From the NCBI GenBank assembly GCA_937139565.1, contig CAKZQH010000014.1:1-52983 (forward strand): a DNA stretch of 52,983 nt, given 5' to 3'. Source of the stretch: an uncultured Nitrospiraceae bacterium (GTDB lineage: Bacteria; Nitrospirota; Thermodesulfovibrionia; Thermodesulfovibrionales; Thermodesulfovibrionaceae). Shown piece by piece: positions 36,727 to 45,404 of the stretch. A program made the translations under genes and the position numbers. Each line of letters begins with the position of its first letter. Position 1 is the stretch's first letter. The notes under the pieces are model-generated. The model did not search any database. It saw nothing but the letters and a program-made list of their open reading frames with translations, and was not told the origin of the DNA.

Positions 36727-37412
36727 AAGTTAAAGAAGTTTCGATAAAAGTTTTTTGCTCGTTCAGTATACTCGGGTAAAATTTTATCTGTTTCAGAAAG
36801 CAATTTCTCCTTGAGGGGATTATTTTCAAACCATTCCTCAAGGAGTTCCTTAGTTACTTCAATGTGAAACTGAAAACCATAGACTCTGCCCTTGTAGCTG
36901 AAAGCCTGATAATTATATAAATCAGACTTTGCAAGATGCACTGCACCAATTGGAAGCTCAAAGGTGTCTCCATGCCAGTGAAAAACCTTAAACTTTTTCC
37001 AAATATCACCAACTGAAGGATGCCTTGCAAGTGAGAGCATCAAAGGATCTCTAAGTCCATCACCAGTAAGCTCTATGTCAAACCAACCAATCTCTTCTAC
37101 ATCTCCCTTATAAACCCTTGCTCCTAAAGTATGGGCAATTAACTGACAGCCAAGACAGATACCTAAGATTTTTATGTTTCTATTTATTCCTTCCCTTATT
37201 AAACGGGAAATTGCCTTTAAGTAGGGATACTGTTCCATTTCATAAACTCCCATAGGACCTCCCATTATGACAAGTCCATCAAATTTTTCAAGAGTAGAGG
37301 GAAAATCACCATTTTCTGCCTCAAAAATCTTATAAGGAATAGCATTTTCATAAAGATACTGTTCAATGCTTCCAGGCCCTTCATTTACTACATTTTTAAT
37401 TATTGCTATCAT
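36723..37412 (-). CDS. Class-I glutamine amidotransferase-like protein
   Basis: 229 residues. GATase-1 catalytic residues are visible: Cys in ILGICLGCQLIAHTLG, His in FQFHIEV and the following Glu. VMGGPMGVYE near residue 50 is the GuaA-like oxyanion strand. There is no synthetase domain, so it resembles stand-alone YfeJ/GuaA-like amidotransferases or gamma-glutamyl hydrolases acting on glutamine or gamma-glutamylated compounds. It overlaps the NifA-like regulator gene by 17 bp and is co-transcribed with it; next to glutamate synthase it is probably part of nitrogen metabolism. Substrate unknown. Confidence 0.85.
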   Translation of the reverse strand: MIAIIKNVVNEGPGSIEQYLYENAIPYKIFEAENGDFPSTLEKFDGLVIMGGPMGVYEMEQYPYLKAISRLIREGINRNIKILGICLGCQLIAHTLGARVYKGDVEEIGWFDIELTGDGLRDPLMLSLARHPSVGDIWKKFKVFHWHGDTFELPIGAVHLAKSDLYNYQAFSYKGRVYGFQFHIEVTKELLEEWFENNPLKEKLLSETDKILPEYTERAKNFYRNFFNF

Positions 37413-38931
37413 GGAGATTCACATCCTTTTTAATTATTATCCCATATTTTCTTATACGATAGTTAAGCTGTCTCTCAGTGAGTCCTAAAGCATTAGCAGT
37501 TTTTCGAATATTAAAATTATATCTGGGAAGGGTATTCATAATTCTAATTCTTTCTAATTCTTCAACCTCTGTAGGAAGCTTTAACTCTCCTTCATATCCT
37601 CTTTTTACCCTTAAGACTCCTCTAACTGTATCAGGAAGATCATGAACCTTTATTTTATTTCCTTCGGTCATCACCACAAGTCTCTCAATGGTATTGGAAA
37701 GTTCTCGCACATTTCCAGGCCATTCATAGGATATGAGCACTTTAATTGCTTCTTCATCGATTGAAACAGTTTTTTTATATATATCACAAAAGCTTTTAAG
37801 ATAATACTCAATAAGCAAAGGGATGTCCTCCTTTCTTTCTCTAAGCGGAGGAATATAAATTGGAATAACATTTAAACGCCAAAAAAGGTCTTCCCTAAAA
37901 TTTCCTTTTTTAATCTCTTCAGAGAGGTCTTTATTTGTTGCTGAAATTATCCTAACATCTACCTTAACTGCTTTTGATGAACCAAGAGGCTCTATTATTC
38001 TTTCCTGAAGCACTCTCAAAAGCTTAGGCTGTAAAGACAGCGGAAGCTCACCTATTTCATCCAGAAAAATCGTTCCACCATTTGCCTGCTCAAACTTACC
38101 AACTCTTTTTACAGCACCGGTAAATGCTCCTTTTTCAGAACCAAAAAGCTCTGCCTCAAGAAGATTTTCAGGAATTGCAGCACAATTTATAGCTACAAAG
38201 GGACCTTTTGCTCTTTTGCTTTGAAAGTGAATGGTCTTTGCGATAAGTTCCTTCCCAGTGCCTGATTCTCCGAAAAGCAAAACTGTTGCGTCTGTTCCAG
38301 CAACCTTCATCACTGTCTTTAAAACTGCCTGAAAAGAGGTAGACTGCCCAACTAAGTTAGGAAAATTGTATCTATCCTTTAGCTGGGCTCTTAAAATTAA
38401 ATTTTCATCTTCAATAATTTTATAGGTCTCCCATAGCTTTAAGAATTGAGCAATTAGCGATGCTACAATTGAAAGAACCCTTAAGTCATCGTCCACATCT
38501 CCTTGTTCTTCCCTGTAAATTCTATCTGCAGATATAACACCTAGGATTTCATCTTCTATTTTTATTGGCACACAAAGAAAGGAAATCCCCTTTTTATTAG
38601 GTCTGCTTCCGGTTTTGTTTAAAAACTGGGGTTCCTTTTCTATGTCAGGAATAAACATTGGAAGACCACTCTCAATAACCCTTCCCACTATGCCTTCACC
38701 TATACGATATTTCCCCCTATTTATCTCTTCCTCTGTAAGCCCATATGCTGCAACAATTCTTATCTCCTCTGTTTTTTTATCAAGAAGAAAAATGCTTCCC
38801 CTTCTCATATCAAGCTCTTTTGACAAAATTTCAAAAACACTATATAGATTTCTCTCAAGATCAAAAGAAGATGTGAGAACTTTGCTTACATCAAAAATGG
38901 CTTTAAGTTCTATGTTTTCATATTTTTTCAT
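37396..38931 (-). CDS. NifA-like sigma-54-dependent transcriptional activator (GAF-AAA+-Fis HTH)
   Basis: 511 residues. An N-terminal GAF domain (~15-170; [34 protein letters not shown] in part) is followed by a central AAA+ domain with Walker A GESGTGKE, the sigma-54 contact loop [26 protein letters not shown] and the R-finger region [14 protein letters not shown], then a Fis-type helix-turn-helix ([23 protein letters not shown]). This is NifA architecture; there is no receiver domain. With rpoN in the same window and glutamate synthase as neighbour, control of nitrogen genes is likely. Its own promoter is sigma-70-like and carries the GGCAA-N4-TTGCC operator, so it is itself regulated. nif genes are not in the window. 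Confidence 0.92.
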   Translation of the reverse strand: MKKYENIELKAIFDVSKVLTSSFDLERNLYSVFEILSKELDMRRGSIFLLDKKTEEIRIVAAYGLTEEEINRGKYRIGEGIVGRVIESGLPMFIPDIEKEPQFLNKTGSRPNKKGISFLCVPIKIEDEILGVISADRIYREEQGDVDDDLRVLSIVASLIAQFLKLWETYKIIEDENLILRAQLKDRYNFPNLVGQSTSFQAVLKTVMKVAGTDATVLLFGESGTGKELIAKTIHFQSKRAKGPFVAINCAAIPENLLEAELFGSEKGAFTGAVKRVGKFEQANGGTIFLDEIGELPLSLQPKLLRVLQERIIEPLGSSKAVKVDVRIISATNKDLSEEIKKGNFREDLFWRLNVIPIYIPPLRERKEDIPLLIEYYLKSFCDIYKKTVSIDEEAIKVLISYEWPGNVRELSNTIERLVVMTEGNKIKVHDLPDTVRGVLRVKRGYEGELKLPTEVEELERIRIMNTLPRYNFNIRKTANALGLTERQLNYRIRKYGIIIKKDVNLHDSNN

Positions 38932-38939
38932 ATATTAAA

Positions 38940-38955
38940 CGGCAAACATTTGCCG
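38940..38955. promoter_or_regulatory. Perfect palindromic operator of the NifA-like gene
   Basis: CGGCAAACATTTGCCG, GGCAA-N4-TTGCC with outer C/G pair. It lies between the -10 box (7 bp away) and the start codon (8 bp away), so a bound protein would block initiation. The two related sites are at 30613 and 31537. Confidence 0.7.
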
Positions 38956-38962
38956 ATGAATT

Positions 38963-38991
38963 ATTATAACATTTGTGTTGCTAACAGTCAA
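38963..38991 (-). promoter_or_regulatory. Putative sigma-70 promoter of the NifA-like gene
   Basis: Minus strand: TTGACT (38991-38986), 17 bp, TATAAT (38968-38963): one mismatch from consensus overall. Confidence 0.75.
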
Positions 38992-39230
38992 CTTAACGCT
39001 ATCTCAAAAACAGGTCAGAAAAAAGTGATAATTCTCGCTAACTTTCTGAATTCCAACATTATCTTAAAGACCTCTAAAAATCCCAAAACATTATTTTCCA
39101 ATCAGTTGACATGCCTTTTATGCATTTTAATAAAGAAGAAAGACAAACACCCTCGATTTTAATATATTCATTATTCTTCTATGCAATATACTTAGTTCAT
39201 TAGCATAACCTCACAAGAAGCATCAGTTTT

Positions 39231-39290
39231 GTCATTGCGAGACTCCAAATTCCTGACTTTGCTCGGAACAGCCTCCGAAGCAATTTCATC
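39231..39290. repeat. Truncated copy of the GTCATTGCGAG repeat
   Basis: GTCATTGCGAG at 39231-39241 is the exact left arm. GCTCGGAACAGCCTCCGAAG downstream closely matches GTTCGGAACAGGCTCCGCAA at 52617-52636 in the right-end cluster. The right arm is missing. Confidence 0.75.
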
Positions 39291-39391
39291 TTTCTTCTCT
39301 TTAGCATAGAGTCTTTATTATCCATCGAGAGATTTATTGCCATTTCGTTAATTTTTAAAAACTAAAATGATTACAGATTAACCAATAATGT

Positions 39392-39397
39392 TATAAT
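39392..39397 (+). promoter_or_regulatory. -10 box of the EndoQ-helicase operon
   Basis: TATAAT at 39392-39397, only 6 bases before the ATG at 39404. The -35 match is weak (ATTACA/TTACAG near 39370). This implies a leaderless mRNA. Confidence 0.4.
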
Positions 39398-39403
39398 TAC
39401 TGT

Positions 39404-40669
39404 ATGTTTTATGCTGACTTACATTTACACTCTCCTTTTTCTCGAGCTACAAGCAAGGACATGAATCTTGAGACCATTGAACAGTGGGCTCAGATAAAGG
39501 GAATTAAAGTAATAGGGACAGGCGATTTTACCCATCCTGCATGGTTTAGAGAAATTGAAGAAAAGCTCTTTGAGGAAGATTGCGGTCTTCTCTCTTTAAG
39601 AAAACAGTATAAACTTCCTGTACCTGAAAATTGCATAAATGAAGTTTTCTTTATACTTTCTTCTGAAATAAGCTGTATCTATCAAAAAAATGGTAAATTA
39701 AGAAAAATTCATCTTGTCCTTTTAGCTCCATCCCTGAAGGATGTGTTAAAAATAAATCATGCTTTGGCTCAAATAGGAAATATAGTATCAGATGGAAGAC
39801 CAATTCTTGGCATTGATGCAAAAGAGTTGATGAAGATAATTTTAGACTTATCAAGCGAATCAATAATAATACCAGCTCATGCCTGGACTCCTCATTTTTC
39901 AATTTTTGGCTCTCAGTCAGGATTTGATAGCATTGAAGAATGCTTTGAAGAACTAACATCACATATCTATGCTATTGAAACCGGGTTAAGCTCTGACCCA
40001 CCAATGAATTGGCGATTGAGCAATCTTGATAGAATCACTCTTGTATCAAATTCTGATGCCCATTCGCCGGCAAAAATTGGAAGAGAAGCCAATATATTGG
40101 ATACTGAGATATCCTATAAAGGAATATTTAAGGCCATAAAAACAGGTGAGGGATTTATAGGTACTGTTGAGTTTTTTCCAGAGGAGGGAAAGTATCATTT
40201 TGATGGTCACAGGGTTTGTAAAGTAAGGCTTTCTCCTAAGGAGACAATAAGGAGAAACTACCTTTGTCCTGTTTGCGGAAAGAAAGTTACTGTAGGTGTC
40301 AGTCACAGAGTTGAAATCTTATCTGACCGAGAAGAAGGAATAATTCCATCACAGGCACGTACCTATAAATCTATAATTCCTTTGCCAGAGATAATTTCTG
40401 AAATCAAAAATTCCTCATTACAGAGCAAGGCAGTACACGATTTTTATATGAAAGCTATAAGTAAACTTGGTAATGAATACGATATATTATTAAACATCCC
40501 TCTCAAAGAGATTGAAGGATTTGACAGTGTTCTTGCAGAGGCAATTGATAGAATGAGAAGGGGAGAAGTGATTGTAGAGCCTGGATACGACGGAGAATAT
40601 GGTAAGATTAAAATATTTGGAAAGAGGAAGGATTCATCCTTTAAAGGGCAGGAATTACTTTTTCGATGA
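39404..40669 (+). CDS. Endonuclease Q (PHP-domain DNA repair nuclease)
   Basis: 421 residues. PHP metal motifs: YADLHLHSPFS at the N-terminus, IGTGDFTHPAW, PAHAWTPHFSIFG and SNSDAHSP. Past the PHP domain is a zinc-ribbon-like CPVCGKKV (a GVSHRVEIL segment follows), as in Thermococcales EndoQ and its bacterial homologues (TIGR00375). EndoQ cuts DNA 5' to deaminated bases (uracil, hypoxanthine) and abasic sites. The last residues QELLF (416-420, then Arg) fit the bacterial sliding-clamp motif QxxLF, matching the PCNA binding known for archaeal EndoQ. It overlaps the helicase gene by ATGA. No Shine-Dalgarno sequence. Confidence 0.88.
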   Translation: MFYADLHLHSPFSRATSKDMNLETIEQWAQIKGIKVIGTGDFTHPAWFREIEEKLFEEDCGLLSLRKQYKLPVPENCINEVFFILSSEISCIYQKNGKLRKIHLVLLAPSLKDVLKINHALAQIGNIVSDGRPILGIDAKELMKIILDLSSESIIIPAHAWTPHFSIFGSQSGFDSIEECFEELTSHIYAIETGLSSDPPMNWRLSNLDRITLVSNSDAHSPAKIGREANILDTEISYKGIFKAIKTGEGFIGTVEFFPEEGKYHFDGHRVCKVRLSPKETIRRNYLCPVCGKKVTVGVSHRVEILSDREEGIIPSQARTYKSIIPLPEIISEIKNSSLQSKAVHDFYMKAISKLGNEYDILLNIPLKEIEGFDSVLAEAIDRMRRGEVIVEPGYDGEYGKIKIFGKRKDSSFKGQELLFR

Positions 40670-42330
40670 ATCTTAATAAAAATCAAAGATTAGCAGTTGA
40701 AAGTTCTAATCGATATCTTTGCGTTTTAGCAGGTCCAGGTACAGGAAAAACTTTCACCATAACTGCAAAAATAATTCATCTCCTTGATGAAGGATTAGCT
40801 CCCAAAGAGATCGCAGCTCTCACTTTTACTCAAAAAGCTGCCCTTGAGATGAGGCAGAGGGTTTCAAAAAAGTTAAAAGATGAAAGCAAGATTCCTTTTA
40901 TTGGAACATTCCATCTTCTATGCTTGAGACTTTTGCGTCAGTTTCTACCTGAAAAGGAAAGAAGATTTCGTCTTTGTAATCGGAAACAACAAAGAGAGCT
41001 AATTACCCTGTTAGGCGAGAAAGGCACAGATAAAATTATTGAGAAGATTTCAAGATTTAAAAATAAAATTGATACTTTAGATGACTCCATTCGTCCAATT
41101 TATGAAAAGTATGAAGAGAAGAAAAAGGAGCTTAACTGTTTTGATTTTGACGATTTACTCCTTAAAACCTTAGAGATGATAAAGAGAAAAGAAATTCCTC
41201 CTATTTTTAGCCATATTATTGTTGATGAGTTTCAAGACATTAATAAAATTCAATACGAAATAACTAAAGGACTTGTCAAGAAAGAAGGCTTTATTTCAGT
41301 ATTTGGTGATCCCGATCAAGCAATTTATTCCTTTAGAGGTTCAGAGATAGACCTTTTTTTAAATTTACCGACAGATTTTAAGGATCTTACTCTTGTAAAT
41401 CTATGCCTAAATTATCGTTCGCAGGCAAATATTATTGTTGCCTCAAACAAATTTATTACAGCCAATGTGAAGAGATTTTCTAAAAGAATCGAGGCTACTA
41501 AAACTGCTGGTAAGCCTTTGTTTTTAATAGAAGTAGAGGATGAATACGAAGAGGCAAAGCTTATTTTAAAAGAGATAAAATCAAGGCTTGGAGCTATTGA
41601 CTTTACTGATTTGTATGCCAATAAAGAAGAAACTGAATACACTTTTGGTAGTTTTGCTGTGCTTGCAAGAACGAATAGACAGCTTAGACTTATCAAAGAA
41701 CAATTTCTAAATGAGGGAGTTCCTGTAAAAACAATTCAGCGAGATGCGGAAACGTGGGTTGAGTCTTTCATTAAAAAAATCTCAGAATATTTGCTTAAGA
41801 AAGATTATTCAAAAAAACTTATTGAAAATATTGCTCTTGATGAATTCTTTAAGTCGTCAAAACTTCTTGAAGGCCTCAATGAAAATGAGGCATACCTTAT
41901 TGAGCACATTGCTAAATTTTATAGGAAAGGTCCACTGATTGAAAATCTTGAGGTTTTTATTGACGAACTCTCAGGGGTTACATCATTGGATCTTTTCCCT
42001 GAAAATCTCAATGCAGTGAGTTTACTTACTCTTCATGCTGCAAAAGGACTTGAATTCCCTGTGGTTTTCATTGCTGGTTTTGAGGAAGGACTAATTCCCT
42101 ATACTTTGTCTTCCGATGTGGATATAGAAGAAGAAAGAAGGCTTTTTTATGTGGGAATGACAAGGGCTATGGATGAATTAATTATTCTTCATGCGAGAAA
42201 TAGAGTTATAAATGGCAAAAAAATGTCTCTTCCAGTATCTTCTTTTCTAAGTGAAATACCCTCTGAATTTATTGAAAGAAAAAAGGTCCAGCCAAAAAGG
42301 ACCGGACCTTTGCAAAAGGGACTATTTTAA
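40666..42330 (+). CDS. Compact UvrD/PcrA-like superfamily-1 helicase
   Basis: 554 residues. Walker A GPGTGKT at 23-29, motif Ia [14 protein letters not shown], motif [13 protein letters not shown], motif [16 protein letters not shown], motif IV LNYRSQ, motif [19 protein letters not shown] and motif [15 protein letters not shown], so a functional ATPase is expected. It is ~150-180 residues shorter than UvrD/PcrA, mainly through reduced 1B/2B insertions. The C-terminus ends exactly in LQKGLF, a QxxLF sliding-clamp motif (550-554). Coupled to EndoQ, it probably unwinds DNA from the EndoQ nick. Its last ~50 bp also encode the terminator of the opposing gene. Confidence 0.9.
   Translation: MNLNKNQRLAVESSNRYLCVLAGPGTGKTFTITAKIIHLLDEGLAPKEIAALTFTQKAALEMRQRVSKKLKDESKIPFIGTFHLLCLRLLRQFLPEKERRFRLCNRKQQRELITLLGEKGTDKIIEKISRFKNKIDTLDDSIRPIYEKYEEKKKELNCFDFDDLLLKTLEMIKRKEIPPIFSHIIVDEFQDINKIQYEITKGLVKKEGFISVFGDPDQAIYSFRGSEIDLFLNLPTDFKDLTLVNLCLNYRSQANIIVASNKFITANVKRFSKRIEATKTAGKPLFLIEVEDEYEEAKLILKEIKSRLGAIDFTDLYANKEETEYTFGSFAVLARTNRQLRLIKEQFLNEGVPVKTIQRDAETWVESFIKKISEYLLKKDYSKKLIENIALDEFFKSSKLLEGLNENEAYLIEHIAKFYRKGPLIENLEVFIDELSGVTSLDLFPENLNAVSLLTLHAAKGLEFPVVFIAGFEEGLIPYTLSSDVDIEEERRLFYVGMTRAMDELIILHARNRVINGKKMSLPVSSFLSEIPSEFIERKKVQPKRTGPLQKGLF
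42275..42311 (-). terminator. Intrinsic terminator of the DJ-1/PfpI gene, inside the helicase coding end
   Basis: Stem AAAGGTCC (42282-42289) with GGACCTTT (42304-42311), 14-nt loop; read on the minus strand the stem runs into TTTTTTTCTTTC. It lies ~15 bp past the DJ-1 gene stop and entirely inside the helicase ORF. Confidence 0.75.
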
Positions 42331-42911
42331 GCCGTTATTTTAGTACCGAGAAGATCAAGGAACTTTCTAATCCATTCAGGATGGGCTGGCCATGCAGGGG
42401 CTGTAACAATATTTCCATCAACACAAGCATTTGAGAAGGTTGCATTTACATCGCACCATTTTCCACCAGCAAGTAAAATTTCGGCTTTTACAGCAGGATA
42501 AGCTGTAAGAGTTTTCCCACTCACCACATTTGCAGCAGTAAGAAGCTGAATTCCATGGCAGATGGCTGCAACAGGTTTTCCAGCCTCTACAAAGTGTTTT
42601 ACTATTTCTAAGACTTTATCGTTTAGTCGTAAATACTCAGGGGCTCTTCCTCCTGGTATTACAAGAGCATCATAATCTTCGGGCTTAATTTTTTCAAAAT
42701 TAGCATTAATCATAAAATTGTGACCTCTTTTTTCAGTATAGGTCTGATCTCCTTCAAAGTCATGTACAGCGGTTTTTACTGTCTCTCCTGCTTTTTTACC
42801 TGGACAAACAGCATGAACCGTATGACCGACCATTTTTAACATTTGAAATGGCACCATTGCCTCATAGTCTTCAACAAAATCACCGACAAGCATTAAAATT
42901 TTTTTTGACAT
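42327..42911 (-). CDS. DJ-1/PfpI family protein
   Basis: 194 residues. Nucleophile-elbow cysteine Cys118 in [13 protein letters not shown], with the N-terminal [19 protein letters not shown] (acidic partner Glu) and [14 protein letters not shown]. Members include protein/nucleic-acid deglycases, chaperones and cysteine peptidases; this one resembles the PfpI/YhbO or ThiJ type. A stress or methylglyoxal-damage role is plausible but unproven. GGAGGTG precedes the ATG. Its stop shares TTAA (42327-42330) with the convergent helicase gene. Confidence 0.92.
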   Translation of the reverse strand: MSKKILMLVGDFVEDYEAMVPFQMLKMVGHTVHAVCPGKKAGETVKTAVHDFEGDQTYTEKRGHNFMINANFEKIKPEDYDALVIPGGRAPEYLRLNDKVLEIVKHFVEAGKPVAAICHGIQLLTAANVVSGKTLTAYPAVKAEILLAGGKWCDVNATFSNACVDGNIVTAPAWPAHPEWIRKFLDLLGTKITA

Positions 42912-42954
42912 TAGACACCTCCATTTGAGAAATTTTAAATCTCTATTTTTATTG

Positions 42955-42982
42955 ATTATACATCAAAGCCTTCAGAGTTTAA
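42955..42982 (-). promoter_or_regulatory. Putative promoter of the DJ-1/PfpI gene
   Basis: Minus strand: TTAAAC (42982-42977), 16 bp, TATAAT (42960-42955). Consensus -10, weak -35. Confidence 0.45.
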
Positions 42983-42994
42983 TAGAAGATTTTT

Positions 42995-43022
42995 TTGACT
43001 TGAAATAGGCATTTAGTATAAA
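42995..43022 (+). promoter_or_regulatory. Putative promoter of the envelope-lipid operon
   Basis: TTGACT (42995-43000), 16 bp, TATAAA (43017-43022). The ATG at 43030 is 7 bases after the -10, with no Shine-Dalgarno sequence, suggesting a leaderless transcript. Confidence 0.5.
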
Positions 43023-43029
43023 CTTTTGA

Positions 43030-44688
43030 ATGCGGTATTTAAATGTATTATCTTTTCTGTGTGTGGCATTTTTCATAATATTTTCTTCTTCTGAGGCTTT
43101 CTCAAGTCCTTTTCAAAAATTTAAGGATGAATTGGTATCTTACTTCCCAATTATTAATGGCAGAGTTTTAAATCAGGACAATCAGGAAATAACCTTAGAC
43201 AAAGGACTAAAGGATGGTTTAAAGAATGGCCAGAGAATTACTCTTTTTGAAGAGGGTGCTCCTTTAGTTCATCCAGTTACAAAACAAGTAATAGGAAAGT
43301 CAGAAAAAATAATAGGCTCTGCAGAGATAGTAAAAGCTGAGGAAACCTCTGCAAAAGCTGTTATTTTGGATGGTGAGATAAAAGTAAAAAATAATCAGGT
43401 GTTTTTCAAAATACCTCGGTCAAAAATTAAAGTTTTGTATGCTCAAACTAATACAGAATGGGCTGTTGGAGAAGCATATTATAGAGAACTTAAGCTGACT
43501 GATAGATTTGAATTGATAGATGCTCCCTCTAAGATTGATGATAAGGACTTACTTTTTAAAGAGGCTAAGGGCGCTGATGTCTTACTTATGCTTAAACCTA
43601 CTAAAAAGGATGGAAATCTTTTGCTTTCTCAGGAACTTTACTGGATAAAAGATAAAAAACTATTAACATCATCTCAATTAGAGCTTACTGTGGCTGCATT
43701 AAGTGAATTAAGAAAAAAATATGCATCTCTTATTGTGCCAGAAGGGCATACCTTACTTTCATTCAGACTCTCAAGGAGTACAAATAGAATATCGACTGGT
43801 AATTTTGATGGTATTTCTCCTAATCAGATCCTTATAGCCAATGATAATGAAATAAGTCTTTATACGATAGATGTTGATTTAAAACTTAAAACTACCTATT
43901 CTATTCCGTTTAGCGGTGATATTCTCTGGTTTGATACAGGTGATTTTGATAAAGATGGTAAAGATGAGATAGTTATAACAATGAAAAGGGAAAACAGGGT
44001 GATTTCGTCAATTATAAAATGGTCTGCCGGTGAACTTTCAGAAATAGCAAGACTTGAGGATGTATTTCTTAGAATTTACGAAGGAAAACTAATTGGACAG
44101 GCCTTTTCTCCGTCTGAAGGATTTGATGGTGAGATTTTTTATCTGAGGGTAGAAAAATCTAAATACGAAAAAGGAGAGGCATTTAAATTACCAGTAAAAT
44201 CAAATATTTATGATTTTTATGCCTTTGGAAGCATTCTGTTCAAATGGGAAGAAGATGGTTTTCTTGGCGTATATAATGAAAAAGGAATACCCCTATGGCG
44301 TTCTACTGAACCGTTGGGATACGGAACGCAGTATGAGAAACAAACAGGTATTTCCGTGTTGAGCCTTGGAAAGTGGGGGGTGCAAAGTAGAATAAAAGCT
44401 TTTGGTAATGGTGTTATAGTTATTGAAAAGAAACCCCTTTTGGGTCTTGTTAATGTCTCTACCTTAGGTTACAGAAGTTCACGACTTCAACTACTTCAAT
44501 GGACAGGAATAGGTATTGATCAAGTAGATATTACAGAAGAGATGAGTGGAGAGATTCTTGATTATGCTGTTTCATCGGATAAACTTTTTGTTTTGGTGAA
44601 GCCACCCTTTGGATTTAATCCTAAGAGGCTTCTTCAGGGAGAAAGCCCTTTCGAAACGCTACTTCATATTTTATCCTTTAAATATTAA
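43030..44688 (+). CDS. Secreted protein of unknown function with FG-GAP/VCBS-like beta-propeller repeats
   Basis: 552 residues. The N-terminus MRYLNVLSFLCVAFFIIFSSS is a signal peptide. Residues ~40-110 contain a small beta domain (LDKGLKDGLKNGQRITLFEEG) like those of flagellar or outer-membrane assembly proteins. The middle and C-terminal parts have repeat strands with an FG-GAP/VCBS-type calcium loop (WFDTGDFDKDGKDEIVITM, cut here) and ISTGNFDGISPNQILIAND. Probably a periplasmic or outer-membrane-associated propeller. It begins the uppS-cdsA-dxr-rseP operon, 5 bp before uppS, so an envelope role is likely. I do not recognise a named family. Confidence 0.7.
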   Translation: MRYLNVLSFLCVAFFIIFSSSEAFSSPFQKFKDELVSYFPIINGRVLNQDNQEITLDKGLKDGLKNGQRITLFEEGAPLVHPVTKQVIGKSEKIIGSAEIVKAEETSAKAVILDGEIKVKNNQVFFKIPRSKIKVLYAQTNTEWAVGEAYYRELKLTDRFELIDAPSKIDDKDLLFKEAKGADVLLMLKPTKKDGNLLLSQELYWIKDKKLLTSSQLELTVAALSELRKKYASLIVPEGHTLLSFRLSRSTNRISTGNFDGISPNQILIANDNEISLYTIDVDLKLKTTYSIPFSGDILWFDTGDFDKDGKDEIVITMKRENRVISSIIKWSAGELSEIARLEDVFLRIYEGKLIGQAFSPSEGFDGEIFYLRVEKSKYEKGEAFKLPVKSNIYDFYAFGSILFKWEEDGFLGVYNEKGIPLWRSTEPLGYGTQYEKQTGISVLSLGKWGVQSRIKAFGNGVIVIEKKPLLGLVNVSTLGYRSSRLQLLQWTGIGIDQVDITEEMSGEILDYAVSSDKLFVLVKPPFGFNPKRLLQGESPFETLLHILSFKY

Positions 44689-44693
44689 AAATT

Positions 44694-45404
44694 ATGATCT
44701 GTTTTTTAAAGCATGTTGGAATAATCATGGATGGCAATGGAAGATGGGCTCAATTGCGAGGACTACCTCGTTATGAAGGTCACAAAAGAGGAGTGGAAAA
44801 GGTAAAGGAAATAATTCGTGCTGCTTTGCGATTAAAAATTTCGGTGGTTACCTTTTATGCTTTTTCCATTGAAAACTGGCAAAGACCTAAAAAAGAAGTA
44901 GAGATAATAATGGAACTTCTCGAGAATACTCTTAAGAAAGAGAAAAAAAACTTTATTTCTCAGGGTGTGAGATTTAAAATGATAGGGAATCGCTATCTAA
45001 TGCCAGAAAATATTCTCTCTGTTATCGAAGAGACCGAGCAAGAAACTTCCAATTGCAAAGAACTTATAGCTCAATTCGCAATTAGCTACAGTGGAAGGGA
45101 TGAAATTATAAGAGCTGTAAAGAGACTAATAAAGGAGGGAATTACACCTGATATAATAGATGAATCTCTAATAAACTCCTTTCTTGATACATCAGGAGTA
45201 GCTGAGCCTGATTTAATAATAAGAACATCTGGAGAACAAAGACTGAGTAATTTTCTTATATGGCAGTCTGCCTACTCTGAGTTTTATTTTACCCAAACTC
45301 TTTGGCCAGATTTTACAGAAGATGAGTTTACTGAGGCAATACTCGATTTTCAGAAAAGACAAAGGAGATTCGGAAAGGTAAGTGAGTTTACGAGGGCATA
45401 CTAA
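44694..45404 (+). CDS. uppS: Undecaprenyl diphosphate synthase (cis-prenyltransferase)
   Basis: 236 residues. HVGIIMDGNGRWA with catalytic Asp13, RYEGHKRGVEKVKEI, YAFSIENWQRPKKEV and the C-terminal IRTSGEQRLSNFLIWQSAYSE, all standard. Makes the C55 carrier lipid for peptidoglycan and LPS. It starts the canonical uppS-cdsA-dxr-rseP order. Its end overlaps cdsA by 23 bp. Confidence 0.97.
   Translation: MICFLKHVGIIMDGNGRWAQLRGLPRYEGHKRGVEKVKEIIRAALRLKISVVTFYAFSIENWQRPKKEVEIIMELLENTLKKEKKNFISQGVRFKMIGNRYLMPENILSVIEETEQETSNCKELIAQFAISYSGRDEIIRAVKRLIKEGITPDIIDESLINSFLDTSGVAEPDLIIRTSGEQRLSNFLIWQSAYSEFYFTQTLWPDFTEDEFTEAILDFQKRQRRFGKVSEFTRAY

Larger units (their letters stand above)
38932..39403. other. 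Divergent intergenic region NifA-like gene / EndoQ
   Basis: 472 bp. It holds the operator and promoter at the left, a partial palindromic repeat (39231-39290) and a -10 box next to the EndoQ start. A 70-codon ORF at 38950-39162 starts inside the operator and promoter and is not accepted as a gene. Confidence 0.65.

Noticed and set aside
38950-39162. 70-codon ORF upstream of EndoQ
   Set aside because: It begins inside the operator and promoter of the NifA-like gene and has no recognisable content.
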